Positions 8,239 to 17,889 of a DNA stretch of 64,000 nt are shown piece after piece. The notes under the pieces are model-generated. The model did no database searches, was not told the origin of the DNA, and saw only the letters and a list, made by a program, of their open reading frames with translations. Position 1 is the first letter of the stretch, and each line of letters begins with the position of its first letter. Position numbers and translations under genes: made by a program. Source of the stretch: Demequina sp. NBRC 110052. Lineage in GTDB: Bacteria; Actinomycetota; Actinomycetes; Actinomycetales; Demequinaceae. Location: positions 248,001 through 312,000 of the forward strand of contig NZ_BBRI01000004.1 of assembly GCF_002090075.1 (NCBI RefSeq). The letters are read 5' to 3'.

Positions 8239-9840
8239 ATGCCCTTCCGTCGACTCCTCCGCCCCGGCGCCCGCCACTGGAGCGGCGCGACGGTCATGGT
8301 GCTGCTGGGGCTGGGGCTGCTGGTCTCCCAGATGCTCGTCGCGTTCTGGATTCTGAGTACCACGCGTTCGGGCGCGGCCGAGGCCGTCGAGGACGTGCTT
8401 GGGTACGTGGCCGACGTCTCCGCTGACCGTGTGGGCCGCTACGTGGGTGATGCTTCCTCGACCACGGAGGAGCTCGCCGCGTGGATCGAGTCGGACTCTC
8501 CCGGGTTCGAGATGATCGCCGATCGCGTGCTGGAGGAGGTGCGCGTCAACCAGCAGGTGCGCGCCGTCGCGGTCGTGCACCCCGATGGTGGCTTCGTGAT
8601 TGCAACGCGGCCCGAGGAGGAAAGCGACTATGCGTTCCGCCTGACGATGGGTTCTCCTGAGGACGTGGCGGCGGGCGTGGCAACCACGCGCGAGTACAAC
8701 GACGGCGGGCGCTCCCGCTCCACGGTGCAGGCACCGCTGGGACTCGACCCTCGCATGCTGGACTTCTATGCAGTCGCGCTCGACAACGAGGCGCTGACGT
8801 GGACCGAACCAGCGCTGCGTCCCGTGACGCAGCGCCCGGGTACGTGGTCCACCGTCGCAGTGCGAAACGACGCGGGCGAGCCGGTCGCCGTGGTCGCGTC
8901 GGACTTCCTGCTCGGCTCGCTCTCGGTCGAGCTGAACGAGCTTCCGCTGGGCGCGGACGGCGAGGCATTCGTGCTGTACGAGGACCGTACGGTGATCGCC
9001 GCGCCTCCGGCCTCGATGGAGCGGGTCACGCAGAGCCTGCTCGCGGGCGGTGTCAGGCTCTCGGGGAATGAGCTGGGGATCGAGACCACCGCGCCAGCGA
9101 CGCCCGCGAGCAGCGCGGACGTGTTCGGCGCCATGGATGGCCTCGTGGTGGTCGAACGAGGACTCGGCGAGTACGGCGTCGACTGGGTGCTCCACATCCG
9201 TGCGAGCGGGGAAGGGCTGTCGCCTGGCGTGGCGCAGTTGGAGTCCACGCTCGTGTGGGCCACTGCGGCGATGGTGTTGGCGATCGGCGTGGCCGGCGCG
9301 GTGCTGCTGCGTTCGTGGAGGCCGCTCGGCGAACTGTCGCGCGCGGCGCGCAAGGACAGCCTCACAGGGCTTCTGAACCGCAGGCACTTCCACGCGGTCG
9401 CGCCCGGCATGATCGCGGCGCTCGCGCGTGAGGACCTGTGGGTGTGCACGGTCGCGCTGGACCTGGACAACTTCAAGTCCCTCAATGACACGCGCGGCCA
9501 CGGGGCAGGCGATGAGGCCCTTGAGCTGGTCGGCAACGCGCTGCGGGATCACACGCGCAGGCCGGATCTGGTGGTGCGATGGGGCGGCGACGAGTTCATC
9601 GCGCTGCTCGCGCTCGAGTCGGAGGGTCGCGCGGACGCGCTCGCGGAGCGGCTGCGCTCGCGCGTGGAGGCCGAGCTCCTCGAGGAGTTCGGCTCCGAGT
9701 TCCAGTTGGGTGTGACCGCGGGGTATGCGGTGAGCCGCGCGGCGGACGCCGAGGTGGATGACCTCGTCAGGCGGGCCGACCGCGCGCTCGTTCACGGCAA
9801 GCGCAGCGAGAAGTCGCGCGTGCACGCCGCCGGGATCTGA
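8239..9840 (+). CDS. Membrane diguanylate cyclase (GGDEF), with I-site
   Basis: 533 residues. A transmembrane helix near residues 16-38, a large extracytoplasmic sensor region (about 40-330, Cache-like by layout), a second membrane helix (about 333-353) and a C-terminal GGDEF domain (365-530). The active loop WGGDEF is intact (449-453), as are DSLTGLLNRR and LDLDNFKSLND. The product-inhibition motif RxxD (RRPD) lies five residues upstream, as in feedback-inhibited enzymes. It should make c-di-GMP in response to an external signal. It sits in tandem with a second cyclase and no EAL/HD-GYP partner is nearby. Confidence 0.9.
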   Translation: MPFRRLLRPGARHWSGATVMVLLGLGLLVSQMLVAFWILSTTRSGAAEAVEDVLGYVADVSADRVGRYVGDASSTTEELAAWIESDSPGFEMIADRVLEEVRVNQQVRAVAVVHPDGGFVIATRPEEESDYAFRLTMGSPEDVAAGVATTREYNDGGRSRSTVQAPLGLDPRMLDFYAVALDNEALTWTEPALRPVTQRPGTWSTVAVRNDAGEPVAVVASDFLLGSLSVELNELPLGADGEAFVLYEDRTVIAAPPASMERVTQSLLAGGVRLSGNELGIETTAPATPASSADVFGAMDGLVVVERGLGEYGVDWVLHIRASGEGLSPGVAQLESTLVWATAAMVLAIGVAGAVLLRSWRPLGELSRAARKDSLTGLLNRRHFHAVAPGMIAALAREDLWVCTVALDLDNFKSLNDTRGHGAGDEALELVGNALRDHTRRPDLVVRWGGDEFIALLALESEGRADALAERLRSRVEAELLEEFGSEFQLGVTAGYAVSRAADAEVDDLVRRADRALVHGKRSEKSRVHAAGI

Positions 9841-9963
9841 CGGCCGCGTCGGGACTGGAGCGGGTCGCGCGAGGCGATTGCCCCCATGATGAGTGCCCCA
9901 CATTGTGGGGCATCGGCATGCGTGTCGCTGGTAACCTCGGGCGAGATACCCCAGGAGGCTTGC

Positions 9964-10434
9964 ATGGAGAACACCGTCGCGCTCGACATCGCGGGCGCAC
10001 GCGGCACCGTCGAGGTGGAGGGTGTGCTCGGTGTGCTCGTGAAGGTGCTCGTGAACGGCACGCCCGTGAAGGCGCGCAAAGGCGTGTTCACTGTGCCTCG
10101 ACGCAAGGGCGCGGACGCCCAGGTGCGTGTGCGCGGGCTGCTGCCGGGCTTCCAGAAGGTCATGGTGGACGGCGAGACGGTGCTCGATCTGGGTGCCCAC
10201 GTGCCGACGGCGGCGCGCCTCACGATGTTCGCGCCCCTGCTGCTGGTGTTCGCGGCGGGGCTGGGCCCGTTCCTCGGCACGATCGGACTCGTGTTGGCGC
10301 TCGTGCTGTTTTTCATGTCGATCATGGTGGTCAAGAACCCGGACATGCCCGTGGGGCTGCGGATCGCGCTGCCGCTCGTCAATACCCTGGCCGCCGCCGT
10401 CGTGATCCTCGTGTTCGCGGGAGTGCTCGGGTAG
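9964..10434 (+). CDS. Small membrane protein between two diguanylate cyclases
   Basis: 156 residues. A soluble N-terminal beta-rich part (about 1-80, VEVEGVLGVLVKVLVNG...KVMVDGETVLDLG) is followed by two or three transmembrane helices (about 85-155). The ATG at 9964 has AGGAG at 9953-9957. The stop is 4 nt before the next cyclase start, so the two are probably one transcript and may be co-regulated. The family is not recognised. Confidence 0.75.
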   Translation: MENTVALDIAGARGTVEVEGVLGVLVKVLVNGTPVKARKGVFTVPRRKGADAQVRVRGLLPGFQKVMVDGETVLDLGAHVPTAARLTMFAPLLLVFAAGLGPFLGTIGLVLALVLFFMSIMVVKNPDMPVGLRIALPLVNTLAAAVVILVFAGVLG

Positions 10435-10438
10435 TGAC

Positions 10439-11947
10439 ATGATCCGCGTGCGTGGTCGGTTGAGGGACCCCTTCGCATGGGTGATCTTCGTGGCGTTCCT
10501 TGCGCTCGGAGTGATTGCGACGTCGTCGGTCGTGGTGGGGGTGCGCGTCTCGAACGAGGCGCGCGACATCACCGCGGGCGCTGTCGAAGTGCTGGCGGAC
10601 TCGGCCGCGGCGCAGCTGTCTGAGGCGTCGCAGCCGGCGGACGTGCTGATCGCCGCGCTCGAGTCGGGCATCGCCGCCGACCCGACGCTCGTGGACGAGG
10701 AGAACATCGTCGCCACTCTCGCGACGGCACTCGTCGCGTTCGCGGAGGTCGGCTCGATCCAGGTGCAGAACGCGAATGGCGACATGGCGAGCATGCAGCG
10801 CATGGCCGACGGATACGTGATGTACGGCGCGTACGCCAACGGCGGCGGGCGAGTCATGACGTTCGACCCGACGTTCACGACGCACACCGCCGAGGGCGAC
10901 GTGGCAGAAGGGCTTGCCGAGACTCTGGACCCTGTGGCGCCGGGGGAGCGTGTCGTGGGGGATCCGCTTCCGATCGGCAGCGAGGGCGCGCTCGCGCTTC
11001 CCGTGCGCGTGACGGTGTACGACGGCATCGGCGAGCTGGTCGCGAACCTCATGGTCGCGATCGACGTTTCGGTGTTCGAGCCGGTCCTCGCGAACACGAC
11101 TGCGGCGGACGTGGGTCCGGTGGGCCTGTACTCGCAGGCGGGCACGCTGCTCGCGGGCGTGGACGTCGTGGTGCCGGACGGGATCGTGTGGGTCGAGTCG
11201 GGCTCGGGCTCGCTGATCGTCGATGGCGACTGGGTGTACTACGTGAGGCCGCTGAGCCTCGCTGCGGGGCTCGAGTGGACCCTGGTGCTGCGCACGAACG
11301 TCGACGATGTGGTGCCACAGGCAGCCTCGGTATCGAACACCATGCTGGCGTACACGGTGATCGTGCTCGCGCTGTTCGCGTTGTTCGCGGCGGTCGCGTG
11401 GGTGCTGCGGCGTCCCGTCGGCGACGTCTCCCTCAGGGCCAGATCCGACGCGGTCACGGGCCTGTCCAACCGTCACCACTTCGAGCTGCGCGGACGTGAT
11501 GTGCTGCGGGCGGCGCAGCGTCGCGGATCGCACGCGGTGGTCGCGGTGTTCGACCTCGACGGTTTCAAGGCCGTCAACGACGCGGTGGGCCACATGGTGG
11601 GCGATCAGGCGCTGCGTGCCGCGGCCGACGCGCTGGCCGACGCGGCGGGTGCCCGCGACGTGGTGGCGCGCTTCGGTGGCGACGAGTTCGCGTTCGTGCA
11701 CTGGCTCAGCGTTGAGGAGCTGCCGGGCGACGCCGTGGAGCGCCTGCGTGCGGCTGCGGAGCGCGGCCTGCGGTCCATCGTCTCGGATGACATCCCCGTG
11801 GGCGTCAGCGCGGGTTGGGCCGACACGTCGCAGGGCCAGTACCGTCTCGACGCGCTCGTGCGCGCGGCCGACGCGGCGATGGTCCACGGCCGCCGCGACG
11901 CCAAGGGCGCCGCATACGAAGGCGACGCCGCCGTCCCGGTGGACTGA
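10439..11947 (+). CDS. Membrane diguanylate cyclase (GGDEF), no I-site
   Basis: 502 residues with membrane helices near 14-36 and about 298-320, an extracytoplasmic sensor part between them and a C-terminal GGDEF domain. The catalytic loop FGGDEF (413-417) and LDGFKAVND are intact, so activity is expected. The position where the inhibitory RxxD would sit reads GARD, so the enzyme probably lacks product feedback, unlike its neighbour at 8239-9840. It is a paralogue of that gene and follows the small membrane protein by 4 nt. Confidence 0.88.
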   Translation: MIRVRGRLRDPFAWVIFVAFLALGVIATSSVVVGVRVSNEARDITAGAVEVLADSAAAQLSEASQPADVLIAALESGIAADPTLVDEENIVATLATALVAFAEVGSIQVQNANGDMASMQRMADGYVMYGAYANGGGRVMTFDPTFTTHTAEGDVAEGLAETLDPVAPGERVVGDPLPIGSEGALALPVRVTVYDGIGELVANLMVAIDVSVFEPVLANTTAADVGPVGLYSQAGTLLAGVDVVVPDGIVWVESGSGSLIVDGDWVYYVRPLSLAAGLEWTLVLRTNVDDVVPQAASVSNTMLAYTVIVLALFALFAAVAWVLRRPVGDVSLRARSDAVTGLSNRHHFELRGRDVLRAAQRRGSHAVVAVFDLDGFKAVNDAVGHMVGDQALRAAADALADAAGARDVVARFGGDEFAFVHWLSVEELPGDAVERLRAAAERGLRSIVSDDIPVGVSAGWADTSQGQYRLDALVRAADAAMVHGRRDAKGAAYEGDAAVPVD

Positions 11948-11964
11948 CGCGTCGGGCGTGTGGG

Positions 11965-11970
11965 TAGTCT
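11965..11970 (+). promoter_or_regulatory. -10 box of the pheST leader promoter
   Basis: TAGTCT is 7 nt before the ATG at 11978, the leaderless layout seen elsewhere in this window. It supports transcription starting at the candidate leader peptide. Confidence 0.6.
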
Positions 11971-11977
11971 TGGCCCC

Positions 11978-12045
11978 ATGAGCACGCAGACGAGCACCCC
12001 CACCGGACGTGCCGCCGTGCCCGCGCCCACGCGCCTCTTTATCTA

Positions 12046-12046
<1 letters not shown>
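11978..12046 (+). CDS. Candidate pheST leader peptide (22 aa)
   Basis: A 22-codon frame starting MSTQTSTPTGRAAV and ending TRLFI, then TAG. The penultimate sense codon is TTT, a rare Phe codon in this GC-rich genome, and the stop is the first arm of a strong hairpin. A leaderless promoter immediately precedes it and pheS follows at 12152. Leader-peptide attenuation of pheST by Phe codons is known in E. coli. A single Phe codon is weak, so the sensing role is inference. Confidence 0.5.
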
Positions 12047-13240
<1,194 letters not shown>

Positions 13241-13241
13241 C

Positions 13242-15866
13242 GTGCCCAAGATTCCGCTGAAGTGGCTCGAAGAGTCCGTCGACCTGGTGCCCGGCTCGTC
13301 CGCTGAGGACGTCGCCTCCGCACTTGTGAAGGTGGGGCTTGAGGAGGAGGGCATCGAGGGCGGCTCCGTCACTGGACCGCTCGTGATCGGGCGGGTCATT
13401 TCGCTGGTCAAGGAAGCCCAGTCCAACGGCAAGACCATCAACTACTGCCGCGTGGATGTCGGGGAGCACAATGACCCGGCTGGCCCCGGTCACAAGCCTG
13501 ACAACAAGGACGAGTACCCCGCGTCGCGCGGCATCGTGTGCGGCGCGCACAACTTCGTCGAGGGCGACTTCGTCGTGGTCGTGCTGCCGGGCGCCGTGCT
13601 GCCCGGACCGTTCCCCATTGGCGGCCGCAAGACGTATGGCCACTGGTCGGACGGCATGATCTGCTCCGCCAAGGAGCTGGGCCTGGGCGAGGACCACGCG
13701 GGCATCATCGTGCTCAAGTCGCCCTCGGGGGAGTCCGACGTGTTCGCCGGCGCCTCCGTCGCCGACGAGGACCTGGTGCCTGGCGCCGACGCGATCCCGC
13801 TGCTGGGGCTCGACGAGAAGACCATCGAGATCAACGTCACGCCTGACCGCGGCTACTCGTTCTCGGTGCGCGGCGTCGCCCGCGAGTACTCGCACTCGAC
13901 CGGTCAGGTGCTGCGTGACCCGGCGGCGGTGCCGCTGACGGGCAAGCGCGGCTCTGGCTTCGAGGTCGACATCGACGACCAGGCGCCCATCCGCGGCAAT
14001 GTGGGCTGCGACCGCTTCGCGGCACGTGTGCTGCGCCGCTTCGACCCGACGGCGCCCAGCCCCGCGTGGATGAAGCGACGCCTGGACCAGGCGGGCATGC
14101 GCCCCATCTCGCTGGCCGTGGACGTCACCAACTACGTGATGCTCGAGCTCGGACAGCCCCTGCACGCCTACGACCTTGCGACGCTGCACGAGCCCATCCA
14201 GGTGCGCCGCGCCAAGCCGGGCGAGAAGATGACCACACTCGACGACGTGGAGCGTGAGCTGTCCGTCGAGGACCTGCTCATCACGGACTCGCCGAACGGC
14301 GAGCGTGGGTCGCGGGCCATCGGCCTCGCCGGCGTCATGGGTGGTCTCGACACGGAGATCTCGGAGACCACCACGGACATCCTGCTGGAGGCCGCGCACT
14401 TCACCCCCGTGACGATCGCGCGCACCGCCCGACGCCACAAGCTGGGTTCCGAGGCGTCGCGCCGCTTTGAGCGTGGCGTGGACACGGCGCTGCCGCCGTT
14501 CGCGATCGAGCGTGCGCTCGGGCTCATGCAGGAGTTCGGCGGGGGAGAGATCGAGGAGATCTACACCGACGTCAACGACGTGGATCCGGTGGAGCCGATC
14601 CTCATGGATCCCGACTTCCCGTCGCGCATCGTCGGCGTGGACTACGCGCCCGAGGCCGTCATCGAGTCGCTGGAGCGCGTGGGCTGCAAGGTCACGGTGC
14701 TGGACGGTGGGCGCCTGTCCGTCGTGCCGCCCACGTGGCGCCCCGACCTCGAGGTGCAGGTGAACCTGGTCGAGGAGGTCGCGCGCCTCGAGGGCTACGA
14801 CACGCTGCCCTCGGTGCTGCCCGTCGCGCCTCCCGGGCGCGGCTACACGCACTCGCAGAAGGTGCGCCGCTCCGTGGCGCGCACGCTGGCGGAGGCTGGT
14901 CTGACCGAGGTGCTCACGTACCCGTTCATGTCCGAGCAGCGCCTGGACGAGATGCTCGTGCCCGAGGACGACATCCGCCGTCAGCACGCCGTGCGCCTGG
15001 CCAACCCGCTGTCAGCGGACAAGCCGCTCATGCGTACCGGCATGACCGCCACGCTCATCGACGCCGTGAAGACCAACTTGGGCCGTGGCGCTCAGGACGT
15101 GGCGGTGTACGAGATCGGTCGCGCCTACCGTGCCGACCACATCGGTCAGGTGCCCACCTCGTTCTCGGGCACCGCCATCACGCCCGACGACGTGGAGCGC
15201 CTCAACGAGGCACTGCCGGGTCAGCCTCGGCGTGCGGCGGGCATGATGGTCGGCAACCGAGTCCCGGCATCGTGGAACCACGCCGCCGAGCCGTTCGACT
15301 GGACCGACGCCATCGCGATGGTGCAGAAGATCGCCGCCGTCTGCGGTGTGCAGCTCGATGTCTCGAGCCGTCCATTCGAGGGTCTGTCGCTGATGCCGAT
15401 GCACCCGGGCCGCGCCGCCATGTTCCGTCTGCTCGACGGCACCCCCGTGGGCTATGCCGGAGAGATCCACCCGAAGGTCGCCGAGAACCTTGGCCTGCCG
15501 CCGCGTTCCGTGGGCTTCGAGGTCATCCTTGACCCGATGATCGAGGCGTCAGAGGGCCGCATCGCGCCCGCGACGCCGGTGTCTCAGCAGGTGCTCGCCA
15601 AGGAGGACTTCGCGTTCGTCGTGGCGTCTGATGTGGCTGCTGGGGACCTGGTGGCTGCCGTGCGTGAGGCCGGTGGCGAGCTCGTCGAGGATGCCCACGT
15701 GTTCGATGTCTACACGGGCGAGCAGATCGGCGAGGGCAAGAAGTCGCTGGCCATCAACGTCGTCATGCGTGGAGCTGACCGGACGCTCTCGGCCGAGGAG
15801 GTGCTCGCCGTGCGCGAGTCCATCATCGCGGCGGCGGGGGAGAAGTTCGGGGCTGTGCTGAGGTAG
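13242..15866 (+). CDS. pheT: Phenylalanyl-tRNA synthetase beta subunit
   Basis: 874 residues from GTG 13242, which follows the pheS stop by 1 nt. A longer frame overlapping pheS is rejected. Domains in order: N-terminal region, tRNA-binding EMAP-like domain (about 40-160), B3/B4 editing domain (about 215-390), B5 (about 420-490), catalytic-like core (about 500-760) and the C-terminal FDX-ACB anticodon-binding domain (about 780-874, from SQQVLAKEDFAFVV to AVRESIIAAAGEKFGAVLR). The gene is intact. A decayed copy of its 3' part lies 4.4 kb downstream at 20304-20710. Confidence 0.96.
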   Translation: MPKIPLKWLEESVDLVPGSSAEDVASALVKVGLEEEGIEGGSVTGPLVIGRVISLVKEAQSNGKTINYCRVDVGEHNDPAGPGHKPDNKDEYPASRGIVCGAHNFVEGDFVVVVLPGAVLPGPFPIGGRKTYGHWSDGMICSAKELGLGEDHAGIIVLKSPSGESDVFAGASVADEDLVPGADAIPLLGLDEKTIEINVTPDRGYSFSVRGVAREYSHSTGQVLRDPAAVPLTGKRGSGFEVDIDDQAPIRGNVGCDRFAARVLRRFDPTAPSPAWMKRRLDQAGMRPISLAVDVTNYVMLELGQPLHAYDLATLHEPIQVRRAKPGEKMTTLDDVERELSVEDLLITDSPNGERGSRAIGLAGVMGGLDTEISETTTDILLEAAHFTPVTIARTARRHKLGSEASRRFERGVDTALPPFAIERALGLMQEFGGGEIEEIYTDVNDVDPVEPILMDPDFPSRIVGVDYAPEAVIESLERVGCKVTVLDGGRLSVVPPTWRPDLEVQVNLVEEVARLEGYDTLPSVLPVAPPGRGYTHSQKVRRSVARTLAEAGLTEVLTYPFMSEQRLDEMLVPEDDIRRQHAVRLANPLSADKPLMRTGMTATLIDAVKTNLGRGAQDVAVYEIGRAYRADHIGQVPTSFSGTAITPDDVERLNEALPGQPRRAAGMMVGNRVPASWNHAAEPFDWTDAIAMVQKIAAVCGVQLDVSSRPFEGLSLMPMHPGRAAMFRLLDGTPVGYAGEIHPKVAENLGLPPRSVGFEVILDPMIEASEGRIAPATPVSQQVLAKEDFAFVVASDVAAGDLVAAVREAGGELVEDAHVFDVYTGEQIGEGKKSLAINVVMRGADRTLSAEEVLAVRESIIAAAGEKFGAVLR

Positions 15867-15908
15867 TGAACGTCGGCGGGTTCGACATGCATGTGTCCCG
15901 ACACTTGA

Positions 15909-16766
15909 CTAGAGGACTGTACTGAAGCCTGCGCAGCGACCGAGGCACGCCGCGCATTCAAACCGCCCACCTTCACGACCGCTGCGGTTGCTGACGTCGA
16001 CGGTCATGGCGGTCACTCGTGCGTCTGGAAACCGGGGGTAGCGAACGATTGCCGCGTGATCGAGGCGTGGCGTGCCGAAGACTGTCCTAGTCTGCGCGAG
16101 CACCACTTGCCCTTCCCGGTGATCACACGGGACTGGTGAGCAAACGTTGCATGTCTCGTCGCGCCGATTGATGGTGTGAGGTGCGTCAGTCCCAGAGATG
16201 TGATCGCACATAGCTGCATTCTTGCCGCACGCGCTACAGAGCCTGCTGGTCTGAATTCCCGCCGACAGGCCGACGCGCCAGTGGGCTAGCCGGGTCGCAC
16301 AGTTCGTCCAGTACTCCCCGTCCTCGTATGTCAGACGGCATCCCACAAGAGCACGACGCAGTGCACCAGTTCTATGTATCCACGCATGGCACGCGTCGGC
16401 AAGTGAGGTCCGTTCGAGGTGGTTGAGCGCGGACACAGCCGCGCGTTCACTCTCCTGAACTAGCGTGGCCAGTCGCGCGTACTCAGGGGGGTCAAGCGTT
16501 CGGATCGATTCGCTGAAGTCCGATAACGCCCCCACATTTGTTCCTCGACAAGCCGTCAACGCTGACCATGGCGAACCCGGTGAGCAGATGGACGGGTCCT
16601 CTCTCCAAAGGTGTCCCCTGATTGCGAGGTCTCGTGTGGCATCGGAGTAGAGGCGACTTGCCGCATTCAGCGCCGTGGTGCCGTGCGCCCATAAGTATGC
16701 GTCTCGAAACGGGCCCGGCGCAGGTGGGATCTCGCCGTACTCAAGTACTAGCCCTCGAAATTGCAT
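15909..16766 (-). CDS. Cys-rich putative zinc-binding protein of the island
   Basis: 285 residues, no recognised family. The N-terminal 160 residues look helical and soluble. The C-terminal third holds two similar cysteine knuckles, CSACGKNAAMCDH and CNVCSPVPCDH, plus a final CAACLGRC, so zinc ribbons are likely. The ATG lies 3 nt after the stop of the 156-aa gene, giving a two-gene minus-strand unit. GC content and codon choice (ATA, TTG, AGA, TTT) are unlike the flanking core genes, a sign of transfer. Its stop is about 40 nt from the pheT stop, so it converges on pheT. Confidence 0.7.
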   Translation of the reverse strand: MQFRGLVLEYGEIPPAPGPFRDAYLWAHGTTALNAASRLYSDATRDLAIRGHLWREDPSICSPGSPWSALTACRGTNVGALSDFSESIRTLDPPEYARLATLVQESERAAVSALNHLERTSLADACHAWIHRTGALRRALVGCRLTYEDGEYWTNCATRLAHWRVGLSAGIQTSRLCSACGKNAAMCDHISGTDAPHTINRRDETCNVCSPVPCDHREGQVVLAQTRTVFGTPRLDHAAIVRYPRFPDARVTAMTVDVSNRSGREGGRFECAACLGRCAGFSTVL

Positions 16767-16769
16767 TCT

Positions 16770-17240
16770 CTACTCGAGGCCACTTAGCACGCGCTCGAGG
16801 GCCGCCAGCACGTCGGCTTGCTCGCCCGACACCTCGAGGCCCTCGACGGTGCCGTCAGGGGAGACCTTAGCAACCTTGACGGAGAGCATCGGTTGTTTGG
16901 CAACTCGCGATCCCCACCCGAGATGTCGGAGATACTCGATCACCACAAATCGCAGGGCTGCAATCGCCTCTGCGCTGGCGAACTGGGAGACGACTACCGC
17001 CAGAGCGAGATAGTCGACTCCCTCACCGTATTCCGTGAGAAACTGCGGGTCGTCGGTCCCCGCGAACGCAACATCCAACTGCTGAGCTCTCGCCCGCTTC
17101 GGAATCTCCAGCAGGGAGTCGTCGAAAGTGGGCTTCCCATCCCGGGCCGTGATCGGCAGGATCTCGACGCGACCGCTCGCCGGAGGCAAGACATCTACTC
17201 CCCAGAACTCAGGCTTCCAGCTCGAAATCTTGGTTCCCAT
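16770..17240 (-). CDS. Unknown 156-aa protein of the island
   Basis: 156 residues with a beta-rich N-terminus (WGVDVLPPASGRVEILPI), a hydrophobic helical middle (about 76-107, YLALAVVVSQFASAEAIAAL) and a C-terminal beta-hairpin plus helix (VSPDGTVEGLEVSG then EQADVLAALERVL). The small C-terminal fold resembles, in layout only, accessory components found with NTPase-based conflict systems. GGTGGGG precedes the ATG. It is the first gene of the minus-strand pair and divergent from the HEPN gene. No function assigned. Confidence 0.65.
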   Translation of the reverse strand: MGTKISSWKPEFWGVDVLPPASGRVEILPITARDGKPTFDDSLLEIPKRARAQQLDVAFAGTDDPQFLTEYGEGVDYLALAVVVSQFASAEAIAALRFVVIEYLRHLGWGSRVAKQPMLSVKVAKVSPDGTVEGLEVSGEQADVLAALERVLSGLE

Positions 17241-17472
17241 GTCCCCACCTTGTATGTCTCGTTAGGTATGAAGCAAGTGCATCTGAAGAATTCTGGCGTT
17301 GGGCGCTCCTTAGTGGGGTACTGTCGCCCTAGTTGGTTTGGCGCTAGGGGGTGTTGCGTTGCCATCCATCGGGCTCGAAGAGAGTGTTCTGAGAAGTTTT
17401 GCGACGCACACATGCGATCAGGTCGCGCAACTCGCTACGCGGCCCCGAGGAGCGCCTCGGCACGCCCCGCTG
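17241..17472. promoter_or_regulatory. Divergent promoter region of the island
   Basis: 232 nt separate the minus-strand pair from the HEPN gene. It is more AT-rich than the genome average and contains CATACCT and TAACGA-like elements on the minus strand. On the plus strand candidate -10 boxes are poor. The HEPN frame is open back to a TTG at 17338, so part of this stretch could be coding. No strong operator is seen. Confidence 0.35.
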
Positions 17473-17889
17473 ATGCCCGTAGACGACCTCATTCGGCGCG
17501 TTGCCGTTGACCGCCTGGAACTGTCTGCCACCCACCTTTCCGCTGCCGACCACTTGCTGCGTGAGTCACGATTCCGGATGTGCGTTGGGAGGTTCTACTA
17601 CGCCATGTACCACGTAGCACGTGCTGCGGCGTTCGTGGCCTTTCGCGGCGATGACTACGAACGCCATGCGGTGTTGCCGCAGAATCTACCGTCCGATTTG
17701 CGCGACGTTGACGCATTGAGCCAAGACCTTCAGTTCGCGCGCTTGCTACGAAATGACGCGGACTATGACCCCTACCCGGCGAGTGATCAAGTCTGGGAGG
17801 CAGACGCGAGAGGCTTGAGCGCTACTGCGTCATCGTTCTGTGCTGTTGTAGAGCAGTTTGTGCGATCCGAGTTGGAAAGTGGGATCTAG
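17473..17889 (+). CDS. UPF0332-type HEPN domain protein
   Basis: 138 residues from ATG 17473, a typical length for a stand-alone HEPN domain. The hallmark helix motif RFYYAMYHVARA (40-51) and the later LRNDADYDPYP (92-102) match UPF0332 HEPN proteins. The ribonuclease signature Rx4-6H is not in its usual place: the Asp-Tyr form RNDADY replaces it, so catalytic activity is uncertain. HEPN proteins of this kind usually pair with a minimal nucleotidyltransferase antitoxin. Here the partner is an ATPase whose GTG start overlaps this stop by one base (TAGTG), implying coupled translation. TTG starts at 17338 or 17359 would add up to 45 residues. Confidence 0.85.
   Translation: MPVDDLIRRVAVDRLELSATHLSAADHLLRESRFRMCVGRFYYAMYHVARAAAFVAFRGDDYERHAVLPQNLPSDLRDVDALSQDLQFARLLRNDADYDPYPASDQVWEADARGLSATASSFCAVVEQFVRSELESGI

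Noticed and set aside
7318-11145. A 1275-codon open frame on the minus strand.
   Set aside because: It is antisense to rplT, the RNA methyltransferase and two cyclases, all with clear motifs. Long antisense frames are expected at this GC content.
15884-15912. A tRNA-like or attachment-site core after pheT (GGTTCGAC, ATGCAT palindrome, GTGTC/GACAC).
   Set aside because: It does not fold as a tRNA and no matching copy is found at the decayed pheT end, so an att core cannot be shown.
17473-17889. HEPN protein as an active Rx4-6H ribonuclease.
   Set aside because: The only Arg...His spacing (RGDDYERH) is not at the usual helix position; the site reads RNDADY, so activity cannot be claimed.
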